Source: Ancylostoma caninum (taxonomy: Eukaryota > Nematoda > Chromadorea > Rhabditida > Ancylostomatidae). From it: a stretch of DNA of 64,000 bases. Of this stretch, positions 12,188-24,375 are shown piece by piece. The position numbers and the translations under genes are program-made. The DNA lies in NCBI GenBank assembly GCA_037903475.1, contig JBAJFG010000567.1:457001-521000 (forward strand). Direction: 5' to 3'. The notes below the pieces were generated by a model that saw nothing but the letters and a program-made list of their open reading frames with translations, searched no databases and was not told the DNA's origin. How positions within the stretch are numbered: position 1 is the stretch's first letter; every line of letters begins with the position of its first letter.

Positions 12188-15100
12188 ATATACATATTAG
12201 ATGCGTACGTGCTCCACCATTTGGTGCATGCGTTAGCGACGCTGCGGCTGTCCGATGCACTCGCACAATATCCTGATTCGTAATGTACAATCTGCATCAA
12301 ATAAATTCTCGTGTGAAGCATACGGCTGCTATTGTGTTGTGGTAAAAGCAGCGCAGCCTACTCGATACTCTCAATTGGAGTATGCTCTCACCTCACCCTT
12401 CGTCTGGGTCTTGTTATGTTTTTCTGATAGCAACATCATTGAGGAGCGAGGTGAACGGTACGACAATTATTTCGACACAGACACTGTGAATGCCGCTTTA
12501 ATCAGTCTTATGGAAAAATTCTCCTCGAATGGCTATATCTGGCATCATCTCGGGAGCATTTAGCACAAGTTGCCCTAGACGTCTCTAAACTCAATAAATT
12601 GGGATATGAAGCAACCAATAGCTGACGCCGAGGGTGCAACGAGGTCGCCAAATTTTTCAAAAATGCCTCATACACAGAGTTAGTTAGTGAGAAGCCTCGT
12701 ACTGGTTCATTTTTGATTGCTTACATTTGTATTCTTTCAAATATCTATTTTCTAATGGTTGACATTAAAACTAATATTTTTATCACTTTTATTTTTCCAC
12801 CCTGATCTCATGAAGATCGTTCCATGTGGCGCGTGCACTATGAATAAACACTGCACCGCGGTGTCTCCTAACAGACTTGGCGCCGCGAGGGCGAGCATCT
12901 TACCTGCTTTGGCAGCTTCTGTCGTCTGACCCTACTAGGAAAGCACGCATGACGCACACACGCCTCTAATCTCCTCGACGTGCTGAATCCAGCGGTATAC
13001 ATTAAGTACTACAAAACGGTTTCTAAAGCTGTTTTTTCAATTCTTTTTCGGAACGGGGTTCGGAACATATTGTCGAGCCGAGTGGACACGTAGAGCCGTT
13101 GATCTCATCGATCAGACACGTCAAGACGTGTTTACCAACGCTGCAGCCGTGGCGGGCAGCCAGCACAGTCACGGACCGCTCCGCCCAAGTGATCCATGAA
13201 CTGCACATTCGGACCCTCCCAAAACGGCTTTCCGTCACTGTTATGCGTTATGACGTGAACTATTGGAATCAGCGTGACGAGAAGGTCTAGAATATGCTGA
13301 TATCCACAGCCCATGGAACGAGGTGACACACTGCCTTTTAGCAACTTTAAGCAGCAGGCTCCGCCCTTTCATATCTATTATAATAATAATCTATTATAAT
13401 AACAAGAGCTACATTTTTTAAAGCAGAAATGAAAAACGAAAAAGCAAGATAAATGAGCAAATAGATGAACAAATATGTAAATGAACAAATGAATATGTGG
13501 AGGTCCAGGTATCAGTATACAGTCCTTGTCGACAAGATAGACTGATTCCGTGACTTCAGGAACGCGGTGGGACCTGAACAATGGATGCGGGGAAAGCATG
13601 CGATGAGTGAGAGGGCGATTAGGTCCTGCCGCGATTCTGCTGCCGCGACTTTATAAAACCGCACGCGCAATCCTCTCCGACAAGGAGTGTAAAAAGAAGT
13701 TCATTTTTTTTTCTCCAAAGAGACTGCTCAGTTCTTTGTTCAAGGCAGCACTCACAAAATTTTTGGGTCTGAGATTCCGCGGTATATCGGGGTTTTTAGG
13801 GACGATGAGCTCATTGACAACGATGAAGCAGCGTGAAACACGCGAAAAACACAGAAAATAATGGTTGTATTTCATGTATGTACACAGCACGGATGAGTGT
13901 TCCGTGATGGGTCCGAAACCCTGCGAATGGTACGAATTCAATAAATGAGCCTCCGCTGAACCACATGCGCACACCCTGTTAACGGCGCTAGGTGGCGCGA
14001 CGAAACCCTAATGTCCAGAACGGCAGATGTGTCCACGGCAGTATCTTCGCAGGTAGGCGGCCTTTCAAGGTGTTCAACTTACTGTTGCGATTGTCCAGCG
14101 GCCCGCTATATGGTAAGCGTCTCATTTTAGAAGCCAGAATTTCCGTGAGTGCTGCCTTTAAGCTCCGTGTTCGGTGCTTTCAAATCGATTTGCCAAACAC
14201 AGTGGTAAGAACATGTAGTTGACAAAAGTCGTAAATAACTTGGTCAGTGTGATAACATTTCGAGACCACACCCGTTTCTTTAAGTATGGGCGCCTCAGAT
14301 TAATAAATTATCCATGGAAAATTGCACGTGCCCAAGGGTTCTGGAACCACAGACATTGTCCTGACATCGCTACGGAGTCAAAAAAGTCCTAGTCACTAAA
14401 GGATTCCCTTGAAATGTTCCATAATTAGCCGCCGTTCTATGCATTGGCTGGTTTGTGGTGCTTATTAGCGCTTCATCGCACCCAAACGTAATGTTTATAT
14501 TTATAATTATATACATACATATAAAGAAATGTTAGTAGGAGATGTCAAAAATATCACTACCGATCTGACTGCAACATTTCAAACATCTTCCCATTAAATT
14601 AGCAATGATCAGTGTCGTTATGACAATTTTCTTCTTAGAGGGAACAACTCTGCCAACGGACGTACAGTGTCGTGCACGTGGGTAGGTAACGCACTCTGCG
14701 TATGTATTTCAACCCTAAGTGGAACTAACAGTAACAAAAACTACCGTAAGGCACTCATTACATGCAGCTGAAGCACTGTAATTAGTAGTGTAATGTACAT
14801 AGCACATAACCTAACTTCTAATTGTTTGATACCCCACCCAATAATGTAATTATTATCGCAATTTCTAACTAAATTCGGAGTCCAATTTCTACCATATATG
14901 TAGGAATGAGCGGCTATTAGCTAATTTGTTGCCGCTGCGTCTTTGGAAAAAAAAACATGAGAAAGAAAACAACCTGGGATAATTCCTCTAACGCTGCAAA
15001 ACAAAGTAAACGAAGGAATTAGATCATAATTTATGAGATTTTCGGTAGACATATTGAAAAAGTAAAGAGCAAAAAGAAAACATCAAATCTGTACTTCAAT

Positions 15101-15950
15101 GTTGCTCTGTTAGTCATTAATTCCCCCATGGTCATAACAAACTTTTGTAGGATTCTTTCTCTTGTTTCTGTGATTTTGTTTCCCCTCATTTTTTTGCCTG
15201 CTTACACGCACTATTTTTAGTCAGTCAATCGCAAATTAGTATTTTCACGAAAGAAAAATCATAGATTATTGGTCTTATTTCTAGTTTAGGTCCTTTTCTA
15301 GTATACACTTCAGGTGCATTTAAAAAAAACAAGCGAAAATATTGATGTGTCATTCAAAGTTCTTTGGGACTATATGAAAACATGCATTTGCAAAGACATA
15401 TAGAAACTCAGAGGCTTAGCCTAAACACTCACCGTCGCTTCATGTCGACTGTGCCCGATATGTACCCATTAGCCTTTCTTTGTTCGGTTTTATACGGTGA
15501 GCCGAGCGATGCCGGTCGGCTGACACCTGTGCGGCTGTCACCTCGAGCGCCACGCCATGATTAGGCTATTGTCCACCCACTTAATCTATTTCAGATCAAG
15601 AAAAATGATATTTATATTTCAATCAAAGAGGAATATTGGAATAACACTGATAATAGCTATGGTAAAAGCTTTTAGCTTGAAGGTAGCTATGGTAGCTTGA
15701 AGGTTTCATTTACATTCAAGGTTGCCGTCTCCCTTCAATCGGTTTTCTTGTTCTTAGTGCTACCAATTGAGTGCACATTTCTAAACAAATAGATAATTAA
15801 ACAAAAAGAGCACAATACAGAAAATGTACCAAGAAATCTGTATTATTCACATGATATGTAGAATATTGAACTCTCAAAAGTGACAGATGGTAGGAAATAT
15901 AAGGAAACAACAAGCAAACGCTGATCTAAAGGTATCATGAAGTGTCAGCT
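12188..15950. other. Noncoding stretch with likely dispersed repeats
   Basis: No exon or domain was recognised. The segment 13020-13350 reads open on both strands for about 70 codons and is GC-richer than its surroundings, as does 13500-13980; this suggests dispersed repeats more than genes. The remainder (14250-15950) is AT-rich with nothing notable. Confidence 0.4.
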
Positions 15951-15984
15951 CATTTTTGCAACCACGACAAAACTATGTGAAAAC

Positions 15985-16130
15985 TGCCAACCCTCTTTTT
16001 CGAATGATGTGGTCTTTGCAAAACCGTCGAACCATTGGAGGTTTTGAATTCCTGACCATGACCCATGCCCTCAGCCTATGTAGACAGACAGACCACTGCA
16101 CCATACATATATGTTTTGTAAGTATAGACG
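15985..16130 (-). repeat. tRNA-derived SINE-like copy 1
   Basis: On the minus strand a box-A-like GGTGCAGTGGTCTG is followed by CAGGAATTCAAAACCTCC and ATGGTTCGACGG. The same order of words occurs on the minus strand at 62850-62995, where box B is a perfect GGTTCGAAACC. The pair is best explained as copies of a tRNA-derived SINE. No intact tRNA cloverleaf is present. Confidence 0.5.
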
Positions 16131-16229
16131 CACCCCAGAAAACACTGTACACAGTTCCACGTAACTTTTTGGTAGAAAACCATGAATGTTAATCGAATCA
16201 GCGTGCCCAAAAACTCTGGTTTCCATCGT

Positions 16230-16742
16230 TTTACTTGAAGTTATGGAGAAGGGTGAGTAGATTTAGCACTTCCACCTCATAGGGTACTTTTCGTAAGTAT
16301 AGAATTTCATAGCGGAAACTTCGTTGCAACAGCAGATTAGTGGTTACATGCATAATAGGCCTCAACAATTTCAAACAACTTAAAAAACATGAATTGGCGT
16401 GGATTTATCGATCACTTCCAACAAAAGCTATCGAAACAGTTCTTACTACAGGCAATAGCTTTTTCGAGGTTAACTGTCGGAAAATGTTCGGTTCCGGCCA
16501 TGAATGTCATCTGGTAGGATGCCACACGGATGTTCCATGTTGGTAGCATCAGAAGGCGAACACGACCGTCAGGTAGGGGTTTTCAAAATACTTATTTGTA
16601 GAACGACTGTTATAGGTCACGCCGGTTTTTTGGTGGAAAGTGAGGTTCTCCTTCTGTGCGCTGCAAGAAAATGCAAGAGTTGAACACAGAGAGTGCTCCG
16701 TGGTTTGAGGATTTCGAATATTAGAAACGGAAATAATATCGA
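16230..16742 (+). repeat. Left arm of a ~510-bp inverted repeat
   Basis: This segment reappears in reverse complement at 17651-18160 with only scattered substitutions and small indels. The inner end is GAAACGGAAATAATA, which also forms both ends of the short hairpin element at 21824-21913. The arms enclose about 900 bases of different sequence. Confidence 0.85.
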
Positions 16743-16763
16743 CACATATTGCTAACCAGTGGA

Positions 16764-17060
16764 AACTACAGTGCGTCTCATAAGCATAGACGCCCCCCCC
16801 CCCCTCCCTCAGAAAATGTCGGTACCCAATTCACTACAGCTGCATCAGAAAAGTTACAAAAGTCAATCGATTCGTCATGCCAGGAAATCTATGTACATCT
16901 GCGTTGTTTTACTTGTGATTATGGAAAATGCCGGATAGATTTGGCACCTCAACTTCAAATGGGCCGTTTCATATGTACGTATAAACACAGTCTACGGAAA
17001 AATACAAATAAATCTTATCTTCAGCAGAAAAAGTGGGCTCAATATTTTGAACTGAACTAA
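16764..17060. mobile_element. Possible Tc1-like end and diverged duplicate of 16120-16300
   Basis: TA followed by CAGTGCGTCTCATAAGCATA resembles a Tc1-type terminus. Downstream words (GTTTTACTTGTGATTATGGA, GATTTGGCACCTCAACTTC) are diverged versions of words at 16225-16290. A poly-C run of 14 lies at about 16790. The right end was not identified. Confidence 0.35.
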
Positions 17061-17650
17061 TATATGTCTGCGATGTAAAAGTGCATTTCAACGTGGTCCA
17101 CACCTTTTTGGAGAGAGGCTAGGGCAATGAAAAAATTTAGTGCAGGCTCCTGATATCGTATTATCATCGGATAGATAGGAGCTTTTTCGGGGTCCGTCTA
17201 CGAATATGTGCAATGTATTGAGTACTCCAATCGAAGGAAGACTTTTGGTATGCCAAAGAAGATATTGTATTGAGGACGGCGTCACACACCTTGCGTAGAC
17301 TCGAACCTCATCACGTGCATCGATGGTGTTTGAGCCGTTGTATCGGCTCCCTCATGCAGTAAAAAGGTTGGAAAAGCATTTAAACGCAGCATCAGCCGTG
17401 TGCACATTGTTGTTTCCGTCTCATACCTGAGTTATCCGGCTCCGAAAACCTTACGGCTTCGTTTCACCGGAAGGAACGTGGTGATCACCATGTCGAAAAA
17501 AATTGTTGCTTGTTTTGGACCATTTGAAAGCCATTCTCATGTTTAAATGATTTTTCCGGATGAGAAAAGCTTGATTTGGAATGTATTGTAATGAGCACAC
17601 GCTGCTGGGATGATATACAAGAAGAGCCAGACTCCGTCAAAACGAGCACC

Positions 17651-18160
17651 TCTATTATTTCCGTTTCTAATATTCGAAATCCTCAAACCACGGAGCACCC
17701 TCTGTGTTCAACTCTTGCATTTTCTTGCAGCGCACAGAAGGAGAACCTCACTTTCCACCAAAAAACCGGCGTGACCTATAACAGTCGTTCTACAAATAAG
17801 TACTTTGAAAACCCCTAGCTGACGGTCGTGTTCGCCATCTGATGCTAGCAACATGGAACATCCGTATGGCATCCTACCAGATGACATTCATAGCCGGAAC
17901 CGAACATTTTCCGGCACAGCTAACCTCGAAAAAGCTATTGCCTGTATTAAGAACTGTTTTGCTAGCCATTTGTTGGAAGTGATCGATAAATCCACGCTAA
18001 CTCATGTTTTTTAAGTTGTTTGAAATTGTTGAGGCCTATTATGTAACTACTAATCTGCTGTTGCAAGGAAGTTTTCGCTATGATCTATACTTATGAAAAG
18101 AACCCTATGAGGTGGAAGTGCTGAATCTACTCACCCTTTTCCATAACTTCAAATAAAAAG
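17651..18160 (-). repeat. Right arm of the ~510-bp inverted repeat
   Basis: Reverse complement of 16230-16742, starting TATTATTTCCGTTTC at the inner edge and ending near TCCATAACTTCAAATA. Small indels distinguish the arms, so they are not a recent artefactual duplication. Confidence 0.85.
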
Positions 18161-18540
18161 AAAATGGGATTTGTCCGTTGCTGACAGCTCGTTAATGAGG
18201 GGTCACGCCGCATCGCGAGGAACGCGGCGAAGGAGCAGAATTTGGACAAGTTGACATCGATGCTCGTTAGATTACCGGCTTTTTTTGCGAACTAGTAAGA
18301 AAACATTCAAAAAGTTTGTATGTTACCACTGTACTTAGTAGAAGATCGTCTCGTCTTGCTGATGATGATTACGAGATGTTTCTGCAGAAATTAGGGTTTG
18401 TCCTTATAGAAATACAGAACGAAGCTGTTCCAAAAGTCGTTTGTATGAGTTTTCCACGCCTCAGGTTTTGAGGGGAACATTTAGCCTACGACCGAGTTTA
18501 TTAAAAGAACTGCACAGCTAATTTGTATCACTTTTAATAT

Positions 18541-18831
18541 AGGCTCGTAGTAAAGTGTCGTGGCGGTGAGATTAGCTACCTGCACAACTCGTCGCCATAC
18601 TTGGGGCGATGATCGCACGCTTGTTAGCCGCTATGGATCATAGCTGTCTCACACGCTAAAACAGCCCCGAAAGTGCTTTAAATACGTGAAACATGAACAT
18701 TTGATCACTTTTCATGTACGGTCCGTCCGATTCACCGTGGCGATGATTATACTCCTCTCCAACGCGAAGTGCGATCATCGCCCTGAAGTTGATATGCGAT
18801 AATCGCACTAGACACTTTACTACGGGCGCTA
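18541..18831. mobile_element. ~290-bp MITE with 17-bp inverted ends
   Basis: GCTCGTAGTAAAGTGTC on the left pairs with GACACTTTACTACGGGC on the right, with TA next to both ends. The interior has several further GCGATGATCGC-type complementary words. No coding capacity. Fits a TA-targeting MITE. Confidence 0.7.
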
Positions 18832-19631
18832 GTTTTCAGATAACATCCACTAGTTGGCTGCTGTCCTGTTTCCCAGTGGAAAACTCTTCATCTGAACGTT
18901 TGCTCAAATGTAAATTTCAGACAAGTTTTCGGAAGGGCTGAAGCACAAACCGGTCTTCTACCGCACTTCTTCCCAATAAATGCTGCAGTCCTTCTCAATA
19001 GTTACAGGGTGCGCGCCAGTACCGTAGGGACGTACTACGAAATAGGTTTACTCCCTTGGGACCAACAAACGCAAAAATGGATGAGGGTCAGTGGTTTCAT
19101 AGTCGGATATAGTAATGAAGCCAATTTTCCACCTTGAGGTTGAAAGCACTGAATTTCTTCTGGCCACGATAAAACTGAGCTACGAATATAAGAGGAGTAT
19201 GGTAACGTTCTTTCTCTCTTGTATTCTGCTGCGGTCCTAAAGAAATTCTGCTGCGGTCCTTTCTAACCAATCCAGCAGCAAGTGGAAGGACAGCAGGAAA
19301 ATATCCTGGCGTGTGTATCATGGTGAGCGGAAATTGGGGGCTACCAGGGCGCTGTGATTGGATCATTCAATCATTGCACCAATCATGGTAGCTTGGGAAC
19401 GTCTCATATCCCCTCTCGATGATACACACTCAACATTCTGTTGCTGCTGTTGAGGATTTTTTCATCTCTGCGTCTCCTGCTTCTTAGCCCCATGATCGAG
19501 ATATCTTATTGCTGCGTTCCTTCCGACAGTTTCTCTGAGAATATTACCCCTCATACATTACTTTAGTTGATTGCTGTGTTATTTATCGTGGTCTCATCGC
19601 TGAACTACAATGTTGTGCAGTCAAAGTGTAC
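18832..19631. other. Noncoding, isolated transposon end
   Basis: A CAGTCCTTCTCAATAGTTAC end at 18986 resembles the MITE end at 8191, but no matching right end was found. Nothing else was recognised. Confidence 0.35.
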
Positions 19632-20102
19632 TTGAAGGCAGCAGGAGCTGAAATTCTCGACTCTGAGCTGAGTTGCGGGTGGTGAAGTACAGACTCAGCA
19701 CATCATAAATGTGAAACGAACACAGACAGTGATGGCTTACCTGCAGAGAAAATGAAACATTCGTCGCGAACACGCCTGGCCGTGTTCGTGCGCGGACGAG
19801 CTTTCCCCGGCGCGAAAGCAATTGCGGCGCGTGGTTTTGGCCGAGTCCCGCCATGAAACCCTGTGAGTTGAATGCATTTCGTTTTCCCTTTGCGCCAAAC
19901 CACGCACCGCAATGGCTTTTGCGCCGGGGAAAACTCGTCCGCGCGCGAACACGGCCAGGCGTGTTCGTGACGAATGTTCCATTTTCTCTGCAGGTAAGCT
20001 ATCATTGTCTGTGTTCGTTTCACATTTATGATGTGCTGAGTCTGTACTTCATTATCCACAGCTCAGCTCAGAGTCGAGAATTTCAGCTCCTGCTGCCTTT
20101 AA
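19632..20102. mobile_element. Foldback element with ~210-bp arms
   Basis: The left arm (about 19632-19840) and right arm (about 19893-20102) are near-perfect reverse complements. Both end in AAGGCAGCAGGAGCTGAAAT at the outer edge and both contain GAACACGGCCAGGCGTGTTC. The central spacer is about 50 bases. The size and layout fit a foldback/MITE-type element; a transcript would form a long hairpin. The right arm contains splice-like words TCTCTGCAG|GTAAGC and TTATCCACAG. Confidence 0.85.
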
Positions 20103-20589
20103 GAGAGATCATGAAAAGCCTCTAGCCAGAGCTTTGATATGTACCCACCTCTCCGCAACCGCTGACGCCAGCTTCAAATTCTCCACGATGTTGCAGAGAA
20201 ACTCTCCTGAACAAGAGCTAAAACTCGCACAATAACGGAAGAAAAACGATTTATTAGATATTTGCTTGGAACAAAAACAATAAGCGTTTTTCACCGTAAA
20301 GTCTTTTCGGCAAAAAAAAAACCCTAGTTATTGCCATATTTAATGGGATGTTGTATACCATTAGCAGCGTATTTCATTGCCTTTTTAACTAATGCATCTC
20401 TTTACAAGAAATCTCATTTTTATTTAAATTTTAGTCCTGACATCGAGGAACTCAAGTCAGAATTTTCGTCGAAATCGCTTCTCTAATTCAGAAGTCATCC
20501 GCATGGCTGTGTGAATTGATCCAGAAAGCATGTTCTTGCAGGTGCTTGTCCAGAACCGGGAAACGAAAATATATAACAACTGGCTGACG

Positions 20590-21230
20590 ACTTGTGGGCG
20601 AAAAGTTGGCAAAGCTATTTCGGTGATATTGAATCTATGCATTTGTATAAAGTGGTTGTCATATTCATAATCAGCGTATCGAGGAACCCCAGAAGACATG
20701 TCTTCACCGCTCAATTGGGCAGAAATCGTCAAATCGATATTTCTTGCAAAATAGTAGTCATGTGCGTGTTCAGCGTATTGAAAAACCCCAGTAGACATGT
20801 CCTTGTCCGTCCCCGAGCGAAAATGGAAAAAATCGATAAAATCAACAAATCAATATTTCGTGCAAAATGGTTGTCATATTCGTATCCAGCGTATTGAGAA
20901 ACCCCAGTAGACACGTCCTCGTCCGTCCGCGAGCGAAAATGGGAAAAAATCGATAAAATCAATAAATCAATATTTCGTGCAAATTGCTTGTCATATTGGT
21001 ATTCAGCGTATTCAGGAACCCTAGGAGACATGTCTTCATAGTTCCATTCGACAGAAGAACCAAAAATCAATAAAATAGATAAATCGATATTTCGTGCGAA
21101 ATGGTTGTCATATTCGTATTCAGCGCACTGAGAAACCCCAGAAGACATGTCCCCACCCACCCCTGGACAAAAAAAGCGAAGAATCAATAAAATCGATAAA
21201 ATCGATAAATCAATCGATAATCCCAGGTGC
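20590..21230. repeat. ~100-117-bp tandem repeat, about 5.5 units
   Basis: The word CCCCAG(A/T)AGACATG recurs at about 20687, 20787, 20902, 21019 and 21136, with CAGCGTATTGA, GATAAAATCAA and TTTCGTGCAAAATGGTTGTC in each unit. Monomer-like relatives occur at 25930-26040 and 33720-33890. The open frame on the minus strand here (20729-21232) is a product of the repeat. Confidence 0.85.
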
Positions 21231-21428
21231 AAAGTAGCCTATAATCTCCGCCGGCCCGCGAAGGACGTGCGTGCAAAATTTGGTCCAGATCGGTTCACCC
21301 TCCGCGATTTCTATTCATTACATACATACCCACACACATACATACATACATACAAACTTTGACTTTTATATATACAGATAATAATATAGAAGGAACGAAT
21401 CAATCTTACTTCTTCTTAATTGGCAGTT

Positions 21429-21431
<3 letters not shown>

Positions 21432-21508
<77 letters not shown>
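21432..21508. repeat. (TA)n microsatellite
   Basis: Uninterrupted TA dinucleotides for about 77 bases. It interrupts a sequence (GGCAGTT...GAACCAGCCATC) that is interrupted by (AC)n in the related copy at 46.9-47.1 kb. Confidence 0.98.
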
Positions 21509-21509
<1 letters not shown>

Positions 21510-21511
<2 letters not shown>

Positions 21512-22020
21512 CCAGCCATCGAAAACGGAGAATATTCCGCCGAGGTTCTGAAGGACGTACAACGTGTATCCAGTGATGAGAGAGCATATAGTCGCAACAG
21601 TTTTAATAAAACGTGGTGGCGTTTTCTGTTCGTTTCTATCCACCCCCGTTGACATTCCATGGATCCCTGGATGGATGCACACATACCAACTACCGGGCTT
21701 GGCTACTATCTTATACTTCTTCTTAATTGGCAGTTCATGTGTGTGTGTGGGTGTGTGCACGAGAACCAGCCATCAAAAACAGGAAATACCAACACCATTG
21801 TGTTCAGCGCTTACATAACTATTATTTCCGTTTCTAATATTCGAAATCCTCAAACCACGGGTGCTCCGTGGTTTGAGGATTTCGAATATTAGAAACGGAA
21901 ATAATAGTTATGTACGAAAACGTGGTGAATTTTGATTTTTACCATGATTTAAGGGTGTTTCGGGCCACTTTTATCATGTTCAGACATGTTAATGGCCGGC
22001 AGTTGTTTTCACCACGGTCG
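21510..22020 (+). repeat. Dispersed repeat shared with 46.8-47.27 kb (inverted copy)
   Basis: Words including GGACGTACAACGTGTATCCA, ATCCATGGAATGTC (complement), GAGAACCAGCCATCAAAAAC and TTCAGACATGTTAATGGCCG occur in the same order here and, reverse-complemented, at 46800-47270. The sequence leads into a minisatellite-bearing element in both places. It probably belongs to the 5' region of that element family or to a neighbour it often travels with. Confidence 0.7.
21824..21913. mobile_element. ~85-bp near-perfect palindrome (minimal MITE)
   Basis: TACATAACTATTATTTCCG through CAAACCACGG is mirrored by CCGTGGTTTG through GGAAATAATAGTTATGTA with only a few bases in the loop. The related locus at 46.89 kb lacks the palindrome and reads CAGCACATCGAGTTATGTAC, so the palindrome is an insertion here. 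Its TATTATTTCC ends match the inner edges of the 510-bp arms at 16742 and 17651. Confidence 0.8.
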
Positions 22021-22140
22021 GAAGAAATGAGATAAGTTTATGATCACAGGACCGTATAAAAGGAAAGAGACGGGTAGTATCATGACTTATAATAACGTGC
22101 TTAGTCTGTTTTCATGTTTGTCTGTATGTATGTGTGTCAG

Positions 22141-22964
22141 ACCGTTACGAAATTCTACAATTGGTCAGTGATCGTGATTGTGAGATCATATAAAAGCCTA
22201 GGAATAGGTGTGGTATGGTTGAGGAGGGGTAGGGATGAAATCGGGGAGAAGGTTGAACAATGTGCAACGGGTCCGTCAATGGGGTAAATGCAGAAGGGCT
22301 GCGCCCGGAAGTGGGGAAGATGGGTCCACCACTGTGATAAGGGTGCGCCTGCGCCCAGAAGTGGGGAAGACGGGTCCACCACTGTGATAAGGGTGCGCCG
22401 GCGCCCAGAAGTGGGGGAGATGGGTCCACCACTGTGATAAGGGTGCGCCTGCGCCCAGAAGTGGGGGAGACGGATCCACCACTGTGATAAGGGTGCGCTG
22501 GCGTCGAAAAGTGGGAAAGACGGGTTCACCACTGTGATAGGAGTGCCCCAGCGCCCAGAAGTGGACGAGATGGGTCCACCACTGTGATAAGGGTGCGCCG
22601 GCGCCTAAAGGTGGGGAGACGCGTGACGGTCCAGCGTTGTGATAAGGGCGCCCGCGTCCAGAAAAGCAAGTTCGTCACGGCCTAGGTAAATTTCTTCATG
22701 AATGGTTCCTGGCACCCGTTCCGGCTATTCCTTCTACCTATGTGACCTAGGTGCACGTTATTCCAATCCGTATTCCCCTCCTCATTCCAGTCCATTTGTA
22801 TCTGAATCGACCCCACCCTTCACTCTGTTTTTATACATGGACATACCCTTATCACTTGAGTTGCGAGTTACCACAACAACCTGCTAAAGATAGATTATTT
22901 CAAGAGAGCATTTCCACTGAACTAGCGCCCCTTCGGGAAGCTAGAAGGCGGGGTGGGGCAGCCA
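22141..22964 (+). mobile_element. Minisatellite-bearing Helitron-like element, 50-bp type
   Basis: Order of parts: leader 22141-22290 (GGTCAGTGATCGTGATTGTG, TATAAAA at 22189), 50-bp tandem array about 22290-22640, then a tail in which CCCTTATCACTTGAGT and TACCACAACAACC match the tails at 58980 and 61660. The tail ends in a hairpin CTAGCGCCCCTTCGGGAAGCTAG-like module and GGGGTGGGGCAGCC, which also occurs at 49847-49889. It has no coding capacity. The leader matches those at 43.4, 57.5 and 59.3 kb. Helitron-like is inferred from the terminal hairpin and lack of long inverted ends. Confidence 0.6.
22290..22640 (+). repeat. 50-bp minisatellite, about 7 units
   Basis: GGGTCCACCACTGTGATAAG recurs every 50 bases, followed by GGTGCGCCGGCGCCCAGAAG. 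Since 50 is not a multiple of three, all frames run through the array. Confidence 0.95.
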
Positions 22965-23089
22965 CTTGGTGCATGTGCCAAAGCTGTCGCCGAATCCCTG
23001 GAAAACTGACAAAGAAGCGAAACTAATCATTAAATGGGCTAATATATGAAGTCTTTCTTATTAGTTGAGTTTGAGCATGAGAAGTCCGT

Positions 23090-23990
23090 TCTCCATTAGG
23101 GCGTACTCGTGCGTTTTCCTGGGCCAACGCAGACGCGTTCTCCATCGGCGGATCGGCAGACCTGTATCCTGCCGTTCTCCACACTATTGGGCCAAAGCGA
23201 ACTTCTATTCTGTTCCTCCACACTATTCGGCCGCAGTGGGCCTGTCTTCAATCGGTGGACCCGTATTTTGGCATTTTCACTGTTGGGCCACAGCGAACCC
23301 GTTCACAGTCGGCTGAACCGTATCTTGGTATTCTCCACCTTATTGTGTCCCAGCGAACCCATCCTATATTGGCGGACCATTATCCTGGCATTCTCCGCAC
23401 CATTGGGCTACGGCGGGCCCTTTTTCCATCTGGGAGCCCATATCCTGGCGTCTTTCTCACTGTTGGGCCACGGCGGACAATTTCTCCATCGGTGGACTCT
23501 TATCCTGGCCTTCCCCACACCATTGGGCCACGGTGAACCTGTTCTCCGTCGGCGGACCCGTATCCTGGCGTTCCCCGCACCACAGGACCACGGCAGTCCC
23601 CTCATCCATTGGTGGACCCGTATCCTGGCGTTTTCACACCACTTGGCCACAGAGGCCCTTCTTCCAGGTGAAGGCCCGAATTCTGGCATCCTTCTCACGG
23701 TCTAAGCCGGACGCCTTCTCCATGAGCGGACTTGCACCTTGGCATTCTCCACACTACTGGGCCAAAGCGAGCCCATATCCTGGCGTTCTCCACCATTAGG
23801 CCTCGGCGGATCCTTCTTCCATTGGTGGATCCATATCCTAGCGTTCCCCACGTTGCGGACCTGCATGCTGGTGTGCTCCACACTACTGGGCCATTCAGCC
23901 GTCGGTCAACCCTTATTCTGGTGTTTTTCCTCACAATTAGGCCATAACGGACCGCTCTCCATCGACGAAGCCGTATCCTAGCGTTTTCAC
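23090..23990 (+). repeat. 60-bp minisatellite, about 15 diverged units
   Basis: GGACCCGTATCCTGGCGTTC and ATTGGGCCACGGCG recur every 60 bases. The unit is unrelated in sequence to the 50/59-bp arrays. Because 60 is a multiple of three, translation gives a 20-residue repeat over about 198 residues (23109-23705, plus), but the minus strand is open too, so I do not call a gene. The same family occurs reverse-oriented at 48850-49330. Confidence 0.9.
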
Positions 23991-24341
23991 CACTTTTAGG
24001 CCATGGTACACCTGTTTTCTTTCAGAGTCCCTGTACCCTTTGTAAATCCCGAGAGTAAGTGTATCCTCAGACTTCCCCAGTTCAAAGTGAATAAAAGTGA
24101 ACCGGCGATTCAAGAGATAGTTATCGTGGTAATGATACGTATCGATTACCACGTTACATCGCCATAGATCGCTGCCAAACGGAGCTCATCGCCCGTACTC
24201 TGATATGGCAAAATAAACTGGTGATGTGATGATAGCGATAGTGGGAGCGATGTATGTCGATCGCCACGCCACATCAGTTATCATCTCTCTCACGTCTGAA
24301 GCCTCCTCATTCACTTCATCCATGTGGCGATCGCCGGCCGT

Positions 24342-24375
24342 CGTGGTGATCGCGACGGCAGTCGGCGATCACCAC
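24342..24375. repeat. 12-bp perfect hairpin
   Basis: CGTGGTGATCGC is followed after 10 bases by GCGATCACCACG. It lies in a stretch (24150-24380) with several GATCGCC/GGCGATC words, possibly a MITE remnant. Confidence 0.6.

Noticed and set aside
20729..21232. 167-codon minus-strand frame with repeated motifs
   Set aside because: It is produced by the ~115-bp tandem repeat.
23109..23705. 198-codon frame with a 20-residue repeat
   Set aside because: The period of 60 bases explains it; the minus strand is open as well and units diverge without favouring silent changes that I can see.
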